Assembly (NCBI GenBank): GCA_965153455.1
Contig: OZ234495.1
Coordinates: forward strand, 3,596,001 to 3,660,000
DNA from: Sphagnum compactum
Lineage: Eukaryota; Bryophyta; Sphagnopsida; Sphagnales
Length of the DNA stretch: 64,000 nucleotides
Direction of reading: 5' to 3'
Shown piece by piece: positions 59,681 through 64,000 of this stretch (position 1 is the first letter of the stretch; every line of letters begins with the position of its first letter). Under the pieces are notes generated by a model. The model did no database searches. It saw only the letters and a program-made list of their open reading frames with translations, and was not told where the DNA came from. The translations under genes were made by a program, and so were the position numbers.

Positions 59681-59939
59681 TCTTATTCATTTTCACATCT
59701 CTACTTCTTCCCAACCCCATCCCTCCATTATTAGTTTCAAGATTTTGTGTCGTGGGGTCTAAGGTGACTTCCATATGTACCTTTCTTTTAGGTACATGAA
59801 TGTAAGATAATACATTTTCTCCACCACAAATTATGTTTAATTGTTGCAATGTTGCTTCCTCATCATCAAGTAATATTTCTAGAAAGTTGACTATTCGAAA
59901 GTGCGATTTAGGTTTCTTCCAACAACAATCCTCCAAATG

Positions 59940-60760
59940 ACTTACATTCCGAATAGTTCAACTACATTTATTTTTAAATTTTTTGTCTTATGGAACATGC
60001 CACATTTGGCACATTTTGGCAATGGTTCACTAAAGCTTAGACATGCAGTAAAAGGGTGATTTTCCCTTTTGCATGTATGGCATCCTCTAAGAATTATGGA
60101 AGATGATGTTACACCGAAATTGTGCAAAGTCTTTCAAAAAAATTGATCATGATGTTATTCAAAGCCCTAACCTATTTTTCTATCGACAATTCTGAAACTC
60201 CATCTTCATGTTCCTCCTTCATAGGTTCAAAAGGAGTTTCTCCAAGCTCTCCCAATACCTTTTCCAACTTTGCGTGGCTCCAACCAATTCTTCAATGTCG
60301 ATAAACGTTTTCACAACACTTCTTGTGAATTTCTAATCTCAACTTAGCCAAAATTCTTCATGATTATTCTCCATCTTGAATTCTACCCCTTCGAAAAAGC
60401 TTGTCAAGTCGTTCAAAATATTTTTGAATTTTTTCCTATTTAATCAGATCTAGATTCATTCTGATGTGATCCATGTCAACATCCCCATATTTTTAAACAA
60501 TTAAAGTATGTAACTTTGTCCAATTAACTAATGCCGAGCTCAACCTTCAAAACATTCCTTTGCTCTTTCCTTAAATTTAAATTTTGTAATTTTAAAGAGC
60601 TTGTCTATGTTCAAATCTTGTACGTTAGCAACCATCATCAAGCTTTCTGCCTGATTGTTGACATCCTCATGATCCCACCCCCAAAATAATTCATCCATAC
60701 CCTGCATGTTAGTCATCTTGCCCTACTTAAAACAAATCTCAAAGCTTTGTCAAAAGTTAG
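59940..60760 (-). pseudogene. Gag fragment with zinc-knuckle-like motifs (gypsy)
   Basis: The minus strand shows KYFERLDKLFRRGRIQDGE and ILAKLRLEIHKKC, typical of plant gypsy capsid ends. CHTCKRENHPFTAC and CAKCGMFHK follow near 59.95-60.1 kb, resembling CCHC knuckles (the second is degraded). Frames are interrupted. Confidence 0.7.
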
Positions 60761-63334
60761 ACCTATCTAGCTATAGGAAATATGTTGCACAAATCTTTTG
60801 GCTATGGTTTTTGTTCCTTTCTTTTTAAAACTACATCCGTTACCCTATTATTATCTATTATGATGTTATAATTAACATCACTTTTACCTACATATCTCCA
60901 ACCCAACTTTCCATATAAATCTTTATAGTAAACCCAACACAATAGGTGTGCATTATTCCTAAATTACAAAATTATCAAAACTTGATCTCCAATCTTAATG
61001 TTATGATCTAATGCAAGGTTGTAAAATTGCACACAACCTGCAATCTTTGTTTCTATAGCACCCAAATATCCCCTATTTAGGGAACAAATGTGATCTAGTC
61101 CCTATCCAACCTTTTTCTCTCAAATTGACTCAAAGGGCCAAAAACATGTGAAGTAAAATCTTGACTCATTGGATTGTATGAAAACCCATTGCCATCCCTT
61201 TGATCATTTATGGGTTTTTAACCATAAGATTTATTTTGAAAAGAATTTGGCATGATTCATGTTGATGGTTATATCCCCAATTGCCACCTCAAATGAATCA
61301 AAACCAACAATCCTAAGTGAAGCAAATCCATTTATTCATAGGATCAAAGAACCTGCTTGCAATTCCCATGAAAAACTAGCTCCGTCAAAGTTTGACATTC
61401 CTTATTACGTTTTGTGAATCATTGCATTATAACATTTTCATAACTTATTTCCTTTAAGCCCTTACGACCTATTGGAACTCCAAAGGTAAACTTCATCCGG
61501 CAATAAACTCATAGTAGTCTCCTTTTCTTATTAGATTCAATGGTATAAATCAAATGATATAAAATAGAAGGTTTGTTCATATGTAGATTCCACTTGGTAT
61601 TGCCATTTTTTTCTTAGGAATCATGCCATATTTTCTGGCTCACAAGGGGAAACCTTGCCCCAATATGTTCCACCCTAAAAACTAGATCTCCTATTTGGAA
61701 TAAATCCTTTATACCATGTATGTAAAATCTTGCAAAATGATTTGGTGGGATGGAAAGGTTGGGAATCCAAATGTTTCCTATCATAGGTATCTTATTTTTT
61801 CTCTCAAAATTTGAAACTGATATTTTACACAAGGTAGGAGGTGAAATGGTATTGCCTCTGGAGTTCTACCATTGATTCCCATCCTTCTACTCCATTTTGC
61901 ATCCTCACCCACACTTGAGCTTGGGTATAAAACCCATTATGGTTTAGTTCAACTACAAAATCACCAACTTGCGCTTCATCAAGATTCAATCCTATAATGA
62001 TTACTATTCCAAGTCCCAATAGACGTAGAATTAACACTCATAATTGAAGCGCAATCTATCTCTTTGGATAATCAAATTTGATGACCAACTATTGCTCATG
62101 AATTTTATGGGTAATGTCACCTATCTTAAGTTCATCTTTATTAGATGTTGACATATTGTCTTGTTGAAAAAACACACAATTGCAGGGTCTATCATGTTTC
62201 AGTTATTTGCACAATTATATGATGATTCCATATCGCTAAAGAAAATATATGGGCCATTGTTTGGTAATAAGCTAGTGTTTGGTGATGGGCAAGTTTACCT
62301 TGCTTGTTGGAGATACAAATGGAGTGGCTTAAAACCACAATAAGTTCAATTGAAAATTGTCAAAGTGATGTTTACTATGAATGGAATAAGTTATATGAAT
62401 GGAGTCATCTTGAAAATGATTTTTTTTAGTGGCTAATTTGTAGTGCATTATCCTTTTTAACATTTTGGTTATTTACATGCAACTATGGTTGAAATGTGAT
62501 GCAATTATTGTTCAATCATAAAAGGTTGGCCCAAAACTACTTTCCATTTGTTTGAATTTTTTAGGGTAATGAATTCAATTTTCTTCCAACTTGTAAAACT
62601 ATTAACAATTTATAAAGTCATGGTTTCATCATTTCATAATAATTTATTTTGCAATTAAGGTTCAAACACTTTTCACACATAACATAGATTCAACCCAAAG
62701 ATTTCATTTATAATTCCTTGCCAAATATATTGACAAAAAAAAGGTTTTGAGTTTTGAAAATCATGAGCATAGGTATCAATATTGCATCTCTAACAATGAG
62801 CTACATTTTCAAAAGCAAGTTTATGAATTATTACTTTGCCCTTCAAAGGCCTCACTAAATTTAATCAATCTCCTCAAATGTTGATTGTTTGCAAGGCAAA
62901 GGGAAATAGGCACTCTAATTCTAGAGTCATCCAACACCATGTGCATACTTGGGAATTCAAAGCTTGAGGGAAGGTGGGTTAACATATCTTATGATGGTTA
63001 GAAAATCATCATGGTGGCCATTTTCTAACCACCCTCTATAATTTTCTATATGACCACCTTGGTGATTTTCTAACCACCATAACATATTTTGTTTTCAAAC
63101 TTGAATACATGAATGCCATGTTTTTGGAATCATCAAAACATTCTCAAAGTGCAATCATGCACAACATTCAAAGTTGGAGGCAAAGCAAAAAAAAAAATGA
63201 TTTGTGCACACCAACCATCAAAAGTGGGTTTAATTTACAAGAAGAAATCAAAACATATGGGGCCATGACTCTCATACTAGCACTTGAGAAGGAAGAGCCA
63301 TTGAGGTGCATCAGTTGCACCATGATCCAACCCC
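60761..63334. other. Intergenic DNA between the gypsy relic and the right-edge gene
   Basis: Minus-strand frames at 61614-61832 and 61825-62037 (for example DEAQVGDFVVELNHNGFY) look somewhat protein-like, but I do not recognise them. They may belong to another retroelement or to an untranslated leader of the gypsy element. A hairpin-forming inverted repeat lies near 63.0 kb (listed). The last few hundred bases may be the 3' UTR of the next gene. Confidence 0.45.
62982..63088. repeat. Imperfect inverted repeat, ~36-bp arms, ~36-bp loop
   Basis: Arm 1 (62982-63017) contains ATGATGGTTAGAAAATCATC. Arm 2 (63054-63088) contains GGTGATTTTCTAACCACCAT, its near complement. Only a few mismatches and one bulge interrupt the pairing. 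The loop holds another TTTTCTAACCACC, so alternative pairings exist. A transcript would form a stable hairpin of microRNA-precursor or small foldback-element size. Confidence 0.7.
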
Positions 63335-63790
63335 CTAGTTGCACCTCCCAAGTGTGAACTCCAAATTGGGCATCCTGGGGATGATGTTAGTAGTATGGGA
63401 GGACACAAATTCAGATAGAGGAGGACTAAATTGAAGAGGAGGTTGCTTAATGGAAGGTGAGGTCGAGCCCATCATCCATTGGTTTTCCATTCCTTTGTCT
63501 TGGCTTAAGGTATGTGTAGCCTTCAGTTGTTGCTCCAATCCTATACAATTTGATGAGTAGGGTATGAGGGCTGGACTAGGCCATAGATTGGAAGCTTCCT
63601 TGTGATGGCTTCTTGTTTTGCATTAACAACAAAGTTGCTTGAGCATCACCCAAAGTAGAGTAGTAGTTTGAGGACTTAGGGAGGAATTTGGAGGTTTCAA
63701 GACCACGATTGCTCAAAGAACCTTGAGCCATTAGGAATTCTCCATAGTTCCTCCCATTGTTGTGAGGTGACTCAGCAAAATCATTTTGTC
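63335..63790 (-). CDS. 3' exons of a possible KANADI-like (GARP) transcription factor, partial
   Basis: The last coding frame (63540-63335) ends MPNLEFTLGRCN and stop; LEFTLGR near the C-terminus is typical of KANADI proteins. It contains MENQWMMGSTSPSIKQPPLQ. An upstream exon begins after TTGCAG at 63790 and reads QNDFAESPHNNGRNYGEFLM and SSNYYSTLGDAQATLLLMQN. It reaches a stop in its own frame, so a short intron is needed. A donor G|GTGATG at 63650 joined to TATAG at 63541 keeps phase. The DNA-binding domain would lie beyond 64000, outside the window, so the assignment rests on the C-terminal motif alone. KANADI factors specify abaxial and organ polarity. It could instead be another GARP gene or a broken copy. 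Confidence 0.4.
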
Positions 63791-64000
63791 CTGCAATTAC
63801 AGTACAAGGAAAGAATTTCAAATTGGTTCCCTATGCCATTTGACCTTGTCAATGTAAAATTGCTACGCTTCTAACCTAAACACCATCATATACGAAGTTG
63901 TTATTAACTAGTGTGGTCTATTCTCTAGTCCTCGAGCCCCACAATTTTGGACATCCTCTAAAGAATAGCAACTTATGATCAAATCAAGTCGGTCCCATTT
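63791..64000. other. Window-edge sequence, probable intron of the right-edge gene
   Basis: There is no open frame of note. The minus-strand pyrimidine tract and TTGCAG at 63796-63791 make this the likely intron upstream of the KANADI-like exon. Confidence 0.4.

Larger units (their letters stand above)
54378..60760 (-). mobile_element. Decayed Ty3/gypsy retrotransposon, gag-PR-RT-RH-IN order
   Basis: On the minus strand from 60.76 to 54.38 kb the order is gag capsid-like block, zinc knuckles, protease, reverse transcriptase, RNase H, integrase. This is the canonical Ty3/gypsy order. Every part has stops or frameshifts. About 2.3 kb between protease and RT (about 56.95-59.3 kb) has no gypsy content and looks inserted. 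LTRs and target-site duplications were not identified, so the limits are those of recognisable coding parts. It has the same orientation as the 9.8-13 kb relic but is better preserved. Confidence 0.88.

Overview
The window looks like nuclear DNA of a land plant. It has spliced genes with GT-AG introns and plant-specific families: an AGC VIII kinase with DFD in place of DFG, a PB1-Raf MAPKKK and a two-membrane-segment START protein. It also has plant-type Ty3/gypsy relics, telo-boxes and GA/CT-rich leaders. One gene (36.4-40.5 kb, minus) encodes a CCDC113/CCDC96-type ciliary coiled-coil protein. Such genes are kept only by plants with swimming sperm, so a bryophyte, lycophyte or fern is most likely. 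Cycads and Ginkgo cannot be excluded, but the introns here are short (about 80-820 bp). No species can be named from the sequence alone.

Layout. 1-4.4 kb: AT-rich intergenic DNA with two tandem arrays. 4.4-8.8 kb: eight-exon D6PK-type AGC kinase (+) with a duplicated GA-rich leader. 9.8-13.1 kb: decayed Ty3/gypsy pol relic (-). 13-19 kb: AT-rich, no recognised gene. 19.2-23.5 kb: five-exon DEK_C + double-SWIB chromatin protein (+). 24.6-25.0 kb: unassigned exon-like pair (+). 26.5-32.7 kb: eight-exon PB1-Raf kinase (-), with a possible extra 5' exon reaching 33.5 kb. 36.4-40.5 kb: seven-exon CCDC113-like gene (-). 44.2-46.8 kb: six-exon START-domain lipid-transfer-type gene (-). 47-54 kb: repeat-rich intergenic DNA with a 13-copy palindromic minisatellite. 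54.4-60.8 kb: second decayed Ty3/gypsy element (-), split by about 2.3 kb of foreign sequence. 63.3-64.0 kb: 3' end of a possible KANADI-like (GARP) gene (-), cut by the window edge.

The genes do not form one pathway. They are ordinary neighbours: two signalling kinases, a chromatin factor, a lipid-binding membrane protein, a sperm-flagellum component and perhaps a transcription factor. The main oddities are these. The Raf-like kinase has its Mg-binding DFG-type Asp replaced by Asn (NLG). The ciliary gene carries a stop-containing, coding-looking segment in an intron. The AGC kinase leader is tandemly duplicated behind alternating purine-pyrimidine tracts. A 100-codon same-frame upstream ORF abuts the START gene's ATG. 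A hairpin-forming inverted repeat lies near the right edge.

Exon models were built by hand from splice signals, reading phase and protein-family memory. Junctions are predictions, checked only by phase agreement and motif continuity. No convincing evidence of a wholly new biological system was found.
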